Shown here: positions 1-7,493 of the stretch, piece after piece
Numbering within the stretch: the stretch's first letter is position 1
Layout of the letters: each line of letters opens with the position of its first letter
Assembly: GCA_964612425.1 (NCBI GenBank)
Contig: CAZTDX010000009.1
Span: 1-64,000, forward strand
Direction: 5' to 3'
Source of the DNA: CAUJGP01 sp964612425
Lineage (GTDB): Bacteria > Bdellovibrionota > Bdellovibrionia > Bdellovibrionales > Bdellovibrionaceae
Length of the DNA stretch: 64,000 bases
Made by a program: the position numbers and the translations under genes
The notes under the pieces: model-generated
The model's input: the letters and a program-made list of their open reading frames with translations, nothing else
Databases searched by the model: none
What the model was told of the DNA's origin: nothing

Positions 1-76
1 GGTTATGCCGCTATCTTCTCCTTTTCAACCATCCACAACTTTCTAAAATTTCTCAATTAGTTTGGGTGTAAAGGTA

Positions 77-397
77 ATGGCAAATGAAAATATTACTAAC
101 ATCAGTTCTAATAAAAGTTTACTTAGATCTGGTATCTATCAATCTCCACAAGAAAGAACATGCTTAAGCATCATATATCCAAAAGAAGTACCAAATGAAT
201 TTATTTTGCATTGGAAGAATCCAGAAGGGCAATCAGGATGCGAAAATCATATTTCTGGCGAAGTGGTTTGCGTCAGCGAAAAACTTTGTTTATATAAAAT
301 AGAAGACGAAATTGTTGATTCCATTAAAATTTTAAGTAATCATAGTTTCATTTTTGCCGATCGGACAAGGTACTTTTTAGAAAAAGAGTTAAAGTAA
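77..397 (+). CDS. hypothetical protein, PilZ-sized
   Basis: I do not recognise this protein of about 106 residues. It has no signal peptide and no membrane segment. The alternating hydrophobic/polar pattern in the middle and C-terminal half (FILHWKNP, EVVCVSEKLCLYKI) suggests a small beta-rich domain of PilZ or Hfq-like size, but the PilZ RxxxR and DxSxxG motifs are not convincing, so no function is assigned. The start is uncertain: the ATG at 77 has AAGG only 2 nt upstream, and an in-frame TTG at 62 has no better ribosome site. The gene stands alone and runs towards the minus-strand gene that ends at 492. Confidence 0.5.
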   Translation: MANENITNISSNKSLLRSGIYQSPQERTCLSIIYPKEVPNEFILHWKNPEGQSGCENHISGEVVCVSEKLCLYKIEDEIVDSIKILSNHSFIFADRTRYFLEKELK

Positions 398-491
398 TCA
401 TATATATTCTATAAAAAATATTGTGCTCTCAGGAGTAGTTTAACTTAATCGTAAACTTGCTAGGCCAACTCCTGAGAGGTTTTCCATAAAG

Positions 492-1529
492 TTACTGGCA
501 GCTTTCGATCTTAAAACTAAGTTTAAAATCTGCAACGGCCGCTTTTGTTTTAAGTAGGTCAACAGCCGTTGCATTCTTTTTAAGAGTTGCAAAGGTATTA
601 GCTCGTAAGTTTCCAGTTCCTCCACAAGCACTTTTTAAGACGGAGTTTTTTCTCAGTAAACTTCGACCTTTTTCAATTTTTTCTGTGCCGTTGACAGTTT
701 GCTGTAAAATCATATTTTTATCTCCGGCAAAAAAGACCTCACTGCCAAAATTTAAGTTTGTATTTGGAGCTAATTCTAAATTGGATTGCATATCCATTTG
801 TGTAACGACCAAGCGAGTATTTGCGGGAAGCTTGATTGGGATGATTAAAGAACAATTTTTTCGATTAACCATATCTGCTGAGTTTGAATCAAGAATGAGA
901 GCGTATTCTTCAAAACTAATATCGAGCTGATTTGTTTCTTTATCGAAGTCCACTCGAGTGCCAAATCCTTGTTGCGGACAGCCTGTACCATTAATTGCTA
1001 ACTGATCTAGTAAGAAAGCCTTATCGAGGCGTTCCGCATCGATCAATGGATAAAGGGGAGTGATTTTGGTTTTAACTAATCTTTGTTTAGGAAAGGGAAG
1101 TAACAGTTTTGAAATCACATAGTTGTCATCACTAATTTGCAGAGCGCGAAGCATTTCATGAAAAACCAAGTAATATACGTCACGTTCCTTTTCAAGATGT
1201 TCGACCCAACGATTTTTATTGAGCGTGATTTTCCCTTTTTCGCCAATGGCATCGACACTTGATCCCCCATTGTCGATTAATGGAATTTCGACGGTGCTCA
1301 CGACTTCAATGGTCAGTAGGTTTTGTAGGTTTTCTACAGTGATTTGTTTTTCAGTAAGAACTTTTTGCCCTTCCTGAGTTTCTTTGAGAAAGGAGACAAC
1401 CGCCTCGCCCATTTTAAAAAACATCGCTCGAACGTGATCTCCACCGTTACCTGTGAAGTGCCCAGCATTAGTGTTTAATGAAATGAGTGCAAATAAAAAA
1501 AATGCGCTAGGAGTTATGGTCTTTTTCAT
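492..1529 (-). CDS. secreted protein with C-terminal DUF4360-like domain
   Basis: This is a 345-residue exported protein. Residues 1-22 form a signal peptide (MKKTITPSAFFLFAL, cleavage near NTNA|GHF). The first half (about 25-170) carries FHEMLRAL at about 123-130, which looks like a protease HExxH helix with the second His replaced by Arg, so it is probably not an active zinc site. The second half (about 178-345) is rich in beta strands, has conserved Cys (GTGC, RKNCSL, ESC at the end), and aligns by eye with the whole mature part of the protein at 2427-3020 (GTGC/GSGC, RKNC/RKTC, LPANTR/APANRA, FFAG, CGGTG.LRAN/CGKSGIIRGN). That pattern fits DUF4360. The start codon lies inside the 3' end of the upstream regulator gene (23-nt overlap), so the two are very likely co-transcribed and translationally coupled. 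Function unknown. Confidence 0.8.
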   Translation of the reverse strand: MKKTITPSAFFLFALISLNTNAGHFTGNGGDHVRAMFFKMGEAVVSFLKETQEGQKVLTEKQITVENLQNLLTIEVVSTVEIPLIDNGGSSVDAIGEKGKITLNKNRWVEHLEKERDVYYLVFHEMLRALQISDDNYVISKLLLPFPKQRLVKTKITPLYPLIDAERLDKAFLLDQLAINGTGCPQQGFGTRVDFDKETNQLDISFEEYALILDSNSADMVNRKNCSLIIPIKLPANTRLVVTQMDMQSNLELAPNTNLNFGSEVFFAGDKNMILQQTVNGTEKIEKGRSLLRKNSVLKSACGGTGNLRANTFATLKKNATAVDLLKTKAAVADFKLSFKIESCQ

Positions 1530-2298
1530 TCGAGCTCCCTTCCTTGATCTCAGTCAAGGGTATCAGTTGTAAGTTAAGACGATAGACCTCTCTTTTTCTT
1601 CCTTGTTCGAGGCGGTTGCAAAACCTCCCTGCAAACTCACGTAGCAATTTTTTTGCCAAAGGAATATCGTGTGGATCTAGAGTCATTGTGACTCCAAGAA
1701 AGTCTCTTTCATGGAGGGAATGCTTGTCGAGAGATTGACGGCAGAGCTCTAAAATTTCTGCATGTTGTTGCTTTAGCCCGCGATGCGCTATTTCGTCAGG
1801 AGTGTTGAGTTGAGCGCCTGAGGAGATAAGTTGACCTTCTGAATTTCTTTTTAATGCCCCCAAGCGCTCTAATCGCTCTAGAGCTTTTGTGACCTGTAGT
1901 TGAGTGATATTTAAACGCTGACTGATCCATTCGGGAGAATCAGAAAAATCTTCGGTTTCAGAGAGTGACAATATGGCAAAATGATACCACTCCGCGATTA
2001 AATAAAATTGATCGATCGATAATTGTTGTTGATTCTTCTGTGTTGATGATTCGCTTTTAGAAAGAGACTGGAGGATAGCGTCTGTTTTTTCTGGGTTAGC
2101 GTTTAATTGAATTAAAATAGATTTCGCTTTATCAATGCTAACATTTCTTTTGCCATTGAGGATTTCGGAAAGAGCTGAGGGGCTTAACGAGGCTTTTTTA
2201 GCTAAGGCTCTCAAGGAATAACTGGGATTACGCAGACGCCCTTGAGTCAGAGCGTCTTGTAAATATTCTCGTAATAATTTTTGATTGGTATCTCCCAT
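1507..2298 (-). CDS. TIGR02147/DUF4423 family transcriptional regulator
   Basis: This 263-residue cytoplasmic regulator has two DNA-binding-like parts. Residues about 8-70 are a Cro/CI-type helix-turn-helix (YSLRALAKKASLSPSALSEILNGKRNVS). Residues about 95-165 are a winged-helix-like domain (WISQRLNITQLQVTKALERLERLGALKR). The tail around 180-255 (VTMTLDPHDIPLAKKLLREF...) is typical of TIGR02147/DUF4423 proteins, a family abundant in Bdellovibrio and Fibrobacter. Its 3' end overlaps the start of the secreted-protein gene at 1529 and it lies just downstream of a related secreted-protein gene (2427-3020), so those two genes are the likely targets or partners. An imperfect palindrome at 2334-2394 separates it from the upstream gene. 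No strong ribosome site precedes the ATG. The family call is firm; the regulatory target is inferred. Confidence 0.85.
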   Translation of the reverse strand: MGDTNQKLLREYLQDALTQGRLRNPSYSLRALAKKASLSPSALSEILNGKRNVSIDKAKSILIQLNANPEKTDAILQSLSKSESSTQKNQQQLSIDQFYLIAEWYHFAILSLSETEDFSDSPEWISQRLNITQLQVTKALERLERLGALKRNSEGQLISSGAQLNTPDEIAHRGLKQQHAEILELCRQSLDKHSLHERDFLGVTMTLDPHDIPLAKKLLREFAGRFCNRLEQGRKREVYRLNLQLIPLTEIKEGSSNEKDHNS

Positions 2299-2333
2299 AA
2301 TATCCCGCTGTTCAGTAATGGCGAAATTAGATA

Positions 2334-2394
2334 GATTCTACTGATAAAGGCCTCTGCTTTTCCGTCTCGAATGAGGCCCTTTCTCAGTAGAATC
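2334..2394 (+). repeat. short palindromic element (copy C of dispersed family)
   Basis: An inverted repeat of about 21 bp per arm: GATTCTACTGATAAAGG-CCTC at 2334-2354 pairs with its near-complement at 2373-2394, around a loop of about 18 nt. The loop and right arm (CTTTTCCGTCTCGAATGAGGC) match the right end of the elements at 21434-21561 and 32861-32985, and the left end matches their left terminus. This copy therefore looks like an internally deleted version of the same family. It sits between the stop of the secreted-protein gene at 2427 and the start of the regulator at 2298. It may also reduce read-through, but no T-run follows it. Confidence 0.75.
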
Positions 2395-2426
2395 CAGAAG
2401 AGTCTGCGTTGGAAAATAAATTTTAT

Positions 2427-3020
2427 TTATTGGCAAGGAACTGAATCAATTTTGATTCCAAATTTAGCAATTCTTGCAAATGCCACCTGAGCCGATCCAT
2501 CGATATTTTGTACAAGCAACGATGAGTTACCTCGAATGATTCCACTCTTGCCACATTCGTAAACCACTTCATCACGTGTACTGTGATCAAAATCAGATTC
2601 TAAAATCTGTGGTAGCCCCACAAAGCTTAATACTTCTGTATTTCCCCTTTGGCCTGCAAAGAAAATTTCATAGTTTATTGTGGCTTTGGCACTTTGATCT
2701 AAGGCAACAGCGCCAACTATGCGAGGTTTTCGAATACGCACGGCACGATTTGCAGGAGCCTCAAAAGGAATAGCAAAAGTGCATGTTTTTCTTGAAATGG
2801 TTGCGCCATTTTCGATAATTGCAGCATAGTTTTCTGGAGCGACAATAAAGTGACCTGTTGTACGGTCAAGGCGTGTTGATACATTTCCGTTAAGACAACC
2901 ACTACCAGCAACTTGAACTGTTCCTAAACTCACTTTGTTGTGTGAGGCATTAGCTATGGTTAATGCGCTGGTTGTTAGAATGGCAGCAAATAATTTTAAG
3001 TTAATATTTGAAAATGTCAT
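2427..3020 (-). CDS. secreted DUF4360-like protein
   Basis: This is a 197-residue exported protein with a signal peptide (residues 1-25, SALTIANA|SHN). The mature part is one beta-rich domain with paired Cys residues (GSGC, RKTC, YECGKSG, VPCQ at the very end), consistent with DUF4360. It is a paralogue of the C-terminal half of the protein at 492-1529. The start is supported by AAGGGGG 7 nt upstream of the ATG. The upstream region holds a TTGGAAC-N5-GTTCCAA palindrome (3106-3124) that could be the operator of the TIGR02147 regulator encoded next door. Molecular function unknown; export to the periplasm or cell surface is inferred. Confidence 0.8.
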   Translation of the reverse strand: MTFSNINLKLFAAILTTSALTIANASHNKVSLGTVQVAGSGCLNGNVSTRLDRTTGHFIVAPENYAAIIENGATISRKTCTFAIPFEAPANRAVRIRKPRIVGAVALDQSAKATINYEIFFAGQRGNTEVLSFVGLPQILESDFDHSTRDEVVYECGKSGIIRGNSSLLVQNIDGSAQVAFARIAKFGIKIDSVPCQ

Positions 3021-3329
3021 TGTGACCCCCTTATTAAGCGACTGGGATATCCAGTGGCTCTCTAGACTTAGATGTAGTTGATGATAACTAATGGGTCAAT
3101 CTAATTTGGAACAAATCGTTCCAAAACTATCATGATCTACTTTGGAACGGTTTATAGGTTTCTTCAAGTTAAATAAAATAAGTAATTCTCAATAGATAGA
3201 GATACAGGTAAAAAGTCTATAATGCTGAATAAAATTGGTTTTGAATAGGAAAAAATTATAAACTGATATTGTTGAGTATGAATTTTGTATTTCGCCTAGT
3301 AATGATTAAGAGGAGTTTAAAATACATTG
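3021..3329. other. divergent intergenic region with promoters
   Basis: This non-coding stretch separates divergently transcribed genes (a secreted protein to the left, a receiver protein to the right) and must hold both promoters. The only clear element is the inverted repeat at 3106-3124 plus one half-site at 3142-3148. The right half is very A+T-rich, without a recognisable gene or RNA. Confidence 0.6.
3106..3124. promoter_or_regulatory. candidate operator palindrome TTGGAAC-N5-GTTCCAA
   Basis: A perfect inverted repeat with 7-bp arms and a 5-bp spacer lies 86-104 bp upstream of the secreted DUF4360-like gene. A third identical half-site (TTGGAAC) occurs at 3142-3148. The size and spacing suit a dimeric HTH regulator; the neighbouring TIGR02147 protein is the obvious candidate, but that link is inference. 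Confidence 0.45.
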
Positions 3330-3749
3330 ATGAAAAGACGAAGTGGTGATTCCTGTGGAAAACGGATTTTAATCCTTGAAGATGATGAATTGATTGGGCG
3401 ATTGTTGCAAGCCATAATTGTCAATGGTGGTTATGAAGTTGTCGTTTTTTTAAATGTGAACGATGCCCTACAATATTTAAATGAAGGTCAGCAGACTATC
3501 GATTTAATCATCACTGATTTATTGCTTCCAATGGTTGGAGGATTTGATTTTATTGAAAAGTTAAAAAAATTCAGTGAACCTAAACAATTTATGGTTGTAA
3601 CAAGTATGCGTGACAAAAATACGAGAGAAAAAGTGAAAGCAGCAGGTGCTGTAGATTTTATCTTGAAGCCTTTTAAAAGCTCAGATGTTCTAGAAAGATT
3701 AGACCAATTTTTTAAAAATTCTGAAACAACATCCAAGCAAGTAGGTTAG
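3330..3749 (+). CDS. single-domain response regulator (CheY-like)
   Basis: This is a stand-alone receiver domain of 139 residues. The acidic pair is in ILILEDDE, the phospho-acceptor Asp lies in IITDLLLPM (about residue 63), the conserved hydroxyl is in VVTSMRD, and the Lys is in FILKPFK. There is no output domain, so it should act by protein contact or as a phospho-relay member. No kinase is adjacent. The start is ambiguous: an in-frame TTG at 3327 directly precedes the ATG at 3330, and the AGGAG at 3311-3315 is 11 or 14 nt away. Confidence 0.88.
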   Translation: MKRRSGDSCGKRILILEDDELIGRLLQAIIVNGGYEVVVFLNVNDALQYLNEGQQTIDLIITDLLLPMVGGFDFIEKLKKFSEPKQFMVVTSMRDKNTREKVKAAGAVDFILKPFKSSDVLERLDQFFKNSETTSKQVG

Positions 3750-3769
3750 TCATCTCTATTTGATCTCTA

Positions 3770-4288
3770 TTAATTTTTATCAGAAAAATCTCTTCCCATA
3801 ACGGTTTTACGACCATCATTTCGAGCTCGAACAATGGCATCATCGCAAAGCCTACGAACAAAATGACTCAAAACTTCAGCGACATCACCAGAGGTGTTCA
3901 TTTCTGATTTATCGCGAATGTAGTTTTTCATTTTTGAGACAACAATCAAAATGTCATCTTCGTTAATAACATTTGCAGCTGCTGTTGTGGTAGCAGAGTG
4001 CGATGGAATAATGCGTCTCTGCGGGGCTTGGGGAGAAGTTGTGGAATTTTCAGCAGTGTTTAAATTGGCTCTTTGTTCTTCTAAAAATTGTTCTTTACTA
4101 GGCGACTTCATTTCTACAGCGCCAGCATCACGATGTCTGGCTCCAGGGAGGTGACGTTCAAAGCAAGGAACGGAACAAAAAACATACCCGGTGCGCTTCC
4201 CGGTGCATGTTGAGACACTGCATTCAAAAAATTTTGAATTAAATGGAATTTCTTTTTTACAACTACTGCAATTTCTCCAAAAATCCAT
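3770..4288 (-). CDS. zinc-finger protein with C-terminal histone fold
   Basis: This 172-residue protein has two recognisable parts. Residues 7-52 hold eight regularly spaced potential zinc ligands (C7, C10, C23, C28, C38, C42, H46, H52), a cross-brace pattern like MYND, HIT or ZZ fingers. A Ser/Thr/Ala-rich linker follows (about 60-108). Residues about 110-168 match a histone fold: a short helix (DDILIVVSKMKNYI), a long amphipathic helix (SGDVAEVLSHFVRRLCDDAIVRA), the loop GRKTV at 159-163 and a short final helix (GRDF), as in archaeal histones. Bacterial histones are known in Bdellovibrio, and zinc-finger-bearing variants have been described in recent surveys as I recall. It is a probable DNA-binding, dimeric nucleoid protein. 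It is a single gene between a receiver protein and purE. The histone-fold reading is strong by pattern; DNA binding is inferred. Confidence 0.8.
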   Translation of the reverse strand: MDFWRNCSSCKKEIPFNSKFFECSVSTCTGKRTGYVFCSVPCFERHLPGARHRDAGAVEMKSPSKEQFLEEQRANLNTAENSTTSPQAPQRRIIPSHSATTTAAANVINEDDILIVVSKMKNYIRDKSEMNTSGDVAEVLSHFVRRLCDDAIVRARNDGRKTVMGRDFSDKN

Positions 4289-4357
4289 TGATCGTTCTCC
4301 TCAATTTAGCCTCTGTACTCACATTTTAATTGTTTCATAAATTAAAATTTAAAACAT

Positions 4358-4897
4358 CTACTTTTTCTTTGTTTTCTGTCGAGTGTTTTGCAGTTGCTTA
4401 TTGGCGTCCATAATTTTTTTAGTCTGATTTTTATTAAATAATAGCACTTTATTTAATAATTTTTTGTCAGAGCAAGCCAACATTCTTACTGCCAGAAGTC
4501 CAGCATTGCGACTATTATCAATAGCTACCGTTGCCACCGGAATTCCTTTGGGCATCTGTGCTATTGAAAGTAACGCATCAATTCCTTTTAACTTCCCCAC
4601 CATGACAGGGACTCCAATTACAGGGAGCGGTGTCAGTGAGGCAACCATACCTGGAAGGTGCGCTGCCCCTCCAGCACCTGCAATAATAATTTTAAGTCCT
4701 TTATCATGGGCCTTCTTTGCAAAACTAAACATCCACTCCGGAGTGCGGTGGGCTGAAACAATTTGAACTTCGTGAGGGATTTCAAACTCATTTAAAGTTT
4801 CAATAGCACCGTTCATTGTAGCAAGGTCACTGTCGCTTCCCATGATGACAGCAACAAGAGATTTATTTTGTAATTTGGAAGTTTTGGAGGATTTCAT
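4358..4897 (-). CDS. purE: N5-carboxyaminoimidazole ribonucleotide mutase
   Basis: PurE converts N5-CAIR to CAIR in de novo purine synthesis. At 179 residues it is a little longer than usual because of basic tails at both ends. Family motifs are all present: MGSDSDLATM, SAHRTPEWM, the AGAGGAAHLPGM loop with its conserved His, VIGVPVM, and QMPKGIPVATVAI followed by NA.LLA. These fit class I PurE, which works with PurK. It overlaps purK by 4 nt (ATGA), a tight purK-purE operon. The C-terminal tail (NTRQKTKKK) is unusually Lys-rich. Confidence 0.95.
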   Translation of the reverse strand: MKSSKTSKLQNKSLVAVIMGSDSDLATMNGAIETLNEFEIPHEVQIVSAHRTPEWMFSFAKKAHDKGLKIIIAGAGGAAHLPGMVASLTPLPVIGVPVMVGKLKGIDALLSIAQMPKGIPVATVAIDNSRNAGLLAVRMLACSDKKLLNKVLLFNKNQTKKIMDANKQLQNTRQKTKKK

Positions 4898-6051
4898 AGA
4901 GTAACCTTTCTTCGTGCGGCCAAGGCTGACTTTAAAGCCTTTTGAGGTGTTGTACTCAGTGCATTGATGTGTCCCATTTTACGATCTTTGCGATTTTCAG
5001 ACTTGCCATACCAATGCCAATGTAAACTTGTTTTATTGAGACCAGAAATTTCTTTTGATGAAGGAAGGAGCATTGAGGGAGACCACACCGGACTCCGTGA
5101 CGATTTTCCTAGGAGATTGGACATCGCAAAGGGAGAAAGAATCTGAATATTTTTTGGTAGTCTTACTCCACTAACAGCAAGGACATGGGCTTGGAATTGA
5201 GAAAGAGATAAAGCATCTTGACTGTAGTGACCACTATTATGAACTCGTGGGGCAATTTCATTAACCAGTAATTCATTTCCAGTGTCAAAAAGTTCAAAAG
5301 CAATAACACCAACGTAATTTTCTTTTTTAATAAATTGTTTTAATACTGTTCTTAATTTTGATTCTTTAGGATGTTTTATTGGCCCCATCACCCAATCGCA
5401 TCGAGCGTTTGTTTGTTTTGATTCTACAAGGGGAAAATCAAGTATGGTGCCAAATTGATCGCGAGCCAAAATGAGAGCAAGCTCTCTTTTAAATGAAATT
5501 TTTTTTTCTGCAATAAACCCATGGGGTGATTTTTCATTAATCACTTGCCACTCTTTTTCATTGACAAGGGGAGAAATAAAAAATGTTCCATAGCCATCAT
5601 AACCAAATCGTCTTTGTTTAATGACGATTTCTTTTCCCCAAAGAGACAGTTTTTTAAACTCACTGTAAGAGATTACTTCTACAAAAGGTGATGTTGGAAT
5701 TTTATATTTTTCTAAGAGTTTTTTTTGAGAGAGGCGATCTTGTAGAACACCCATCAAGTGCGGAGTGGGATGGCAGGATTTTTTAGCACTAGAGCAGAGA
5801 GAGTGCAGCAGTTCTGCATCCCAAAATTCGCTCTCAAAAGTCAAAACGTCACACTTTTTGATAAACTCACGAAGTGCCCCTTCGTCGTTGAGTTTGCCTT
5901 CAAAAACTGTGGAGGTCACTTGGGCTGCTGGTTCGCTTAATGAGTGTACGTAAACTTGAGGAGTAATGCCGTAGGGATGGGCCGCCAGCGCCATCATTCG
6001 TGAAAGCTGACCACCTCCAAGAATGCCTAATTTTAGGCCTGGTTTAGACAT
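4894..6051 (-). CDS. purK: N5-carboxyaminoimidazole ribonucleotide synthase
   Basis: PurK makes N5-CAIR from AIR, bicarbonate and ATP; the adjacent PurE uses the product. It is an ATP-grasp enzyme of 385 residues: N-terminal nucleotide-fold start LGILGGGQLSRMM, ATP-grasp signatures IVIKQRRFGYDGYGT and FIAEKKISFKRELALI, and the metal-binding end VNEIAPRVHNSGHYS. I set the start at 6051 because the ATG there is preceded by AAGGAG with 10 nt spacing; an in-frame extension up to 6099 has no such signal. It is followed directly by purE with a 4-nt overlap. Confidence 0.94.
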   Translation of the reverse strand: MSKPGLKLGILGGGQLSRMMALAAHPYGITPQVYVHSLSEPAAQVTSTVFEGKLNDEGALREFIKKCDVLTFESEFWDAELLHSLCSSAKKSCHPTPHLMGVLQDRLSQKKLLEKYKIPTSPFVEVISYSEFKKLSLWGKEIVIKQRRFGYDGYGTFFISPLVNEKEWQVINEKSPHGFIAEKKISFKRELALILARDQFGTILDFPLVESKQTNARCDWVMGPIKHPKESKLRTVLKQFIKKENYVGVIAFELFDTGNELLVNEIAPRVHNSGHYSQDALSLSQFQAHVLAVSGVRLPKNIQILSPFAMSNLLGKSSRSPVWSPSMLLPSSKEISGLNKTSLHWHWYGKSENRKDRKMGHINALSTTPQKALKSALAARRKVTL

Positions 6052-6150
6052 CACATTACAACTCCTTGTTGAAAATAAAAGTTTTATCAGATGATGCAAA
6101 AGATATCTATGATAAAAGCCGAGAGCAAGAACTTTTCAACCCATTTTTCT

Positions 6151-7341
6151 TCATAGGGATTGGTAGGAAATCGATGGGACTCTTTTTAATTTCATTAAAG
6201 TGATCCAACTTGCGCCGCCAAAAACAAATGCAAAATTCATGGCAGAAGCAATTCCAAAGTGATCCGTCCAATGGCCAATCACCAAGTTGACGAGGATAAA
6301 TAAAAATGATTGCAAGCTTATGGTGAGACTCATGACTGAAGAAACTTTTTCAGGAAAAAGTTCACTGACCAAGGTTATTGCTAAAGGATAAAAGGGAGCC
6401 AAAAATAAACCACTTAAGGTTAAAAAGAAAGGATGGATCCTGAGCCCCATTAAAATCAAGAGTGATGAACTCAATAGTGAAATAAAAAGTAATTTACGAG
6501 TGGCAAGGGGAGGATGAAAAAACGTGAATAGTGCCCTTCCACTTAAGAGAGCTAGAAAAAAATAAGAGAGATAGTGACTACTATCGACTAAACTCCATTG
6601 GTGAACGGTTTTTAAATAAGTGGTCAGTCTCGTTGAAACTAAAAGTTCTAAACTAACATAAAAAGCTAATGAGAGACCAAAAAGCCAACTCGATAGATCA
6701 AGGCGTGAACTTGCTTGGGTCTGTGAATTTTTCAGTGGCAGCGTCGCAGTGTCTACGCAGGCATTGAGATCAGAAGTTGGAATTAAAAATGAAAAGAAAA
6801 AAACAAAGAGTGTGACTACACAAGCTATCATAAATACCGAATTCCAGGAAAAACCTCTTTGAGTCAATACTCCTACCAATAGGGGTGAAAAAAACGAGGC
6901 CAGTCCGTACATACTATGAAGGCCCGAGAGGAGCTTTTGTTTACTTTTAGGAGAGGCAAGAAGGGATATCAATAAATTTTGTGTAACTCCAAGGGTCCCA
7001 AAGCCAAGCCCCAATATGGTGCATGTCATGAGAAGGATTAAAAAATGAGGAGCGAAAAAAATTCCTAAGGCCCCCAGCGACATGGCAAGTACTCCCCAGC
7101 GCCAGAGGGCTAGAGCAGGAATTTTCTCAAGCCAATGACGAGACGAAAAACTAGCTAAGACTGAAAAAATGGAAGTGCTGATAAAAAAGTAGGCACCTTG
7201 AGTATTGTTAACTTTAAAGTACTGAAGAATTTCAGGCAATAAAGCGCCACGAAAGTTGTCGATTAGCCCTAATGCAAATAAACTTAAATAGGCTAAAGTG
7301 ATGATAAACAATTTTGGTTTTTTTGTCAGTGATTGATACAT
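6151..7341 (-). CDS. MFS transporter, FucP-like
   Basis: This is an integral inner-membrane protein of 396 residues with about 12 hydrophobic segments in two sets of six. The N-terminal segment contains LGLIDNFRGALLPEIL, and there is a Gly-rich helix LGLGFGTLGVTQNLL, resembling the FHS (FucP/sugar:H+ symporter) branch. The loop between halves (about 195-215) is polar and variable. The substrate cannot be predicted. It stands apart from purK (about 100 nt) and is divergent from the binding-protein gene at 7494. Confidence 0.85.
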   Translation of the reverse strand: MYQSLTKKPKLFIITLAYLSLFALGLIDNFRGALLPEILQYFKVNNTQGAYFFISTSIFSVLASFSSRHWLEKIPALALWRWGVLAMSLGALGIFFAPHFLILLMTCTILGLGFGTLGVTQNLLISLLASPKSKQKLLSGLHSMYGLASFFSPLLVGVLTQRGFSWNSVFMIACVVTLFVFFFSFLIPTSDLNACVDTATLPLKNSQTQASSRLDLSSWLFGLSLAFYVSLELLVSTRLTTYLKTVHQWSLVDSSHYLSYFFLALLSGRALFTFFHPPLATRKLLFISLLSSSLLILMGLRIHPFFLTLSGLFLAPFYPLAITLVSELFPEKVSSVMSLTISLQSFLFILVNLVIGHWTDHFGIASAMNFAFVFGGASWITLMKLKRVPSISYQSL

Positions 7342-7493
7342 TGCTAACCAGTCTACTGGTCTTCATGAGATTGTTCAAGGAAGCTTTGCAATAGGACCAA
7401 TACAAGATTGACCGCCGTATTTGTGGGATTAATGATGAATCATCATACTTTGTTGCTTCAGAGTTTCAAATAATAATAACGAAAGATTTTCAA

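Noticed and set aside
440..631. Open frame on the minus strand near the left edge
   Set aside because: It is mostly the other frame of the secreted protein gene at 492-1529.
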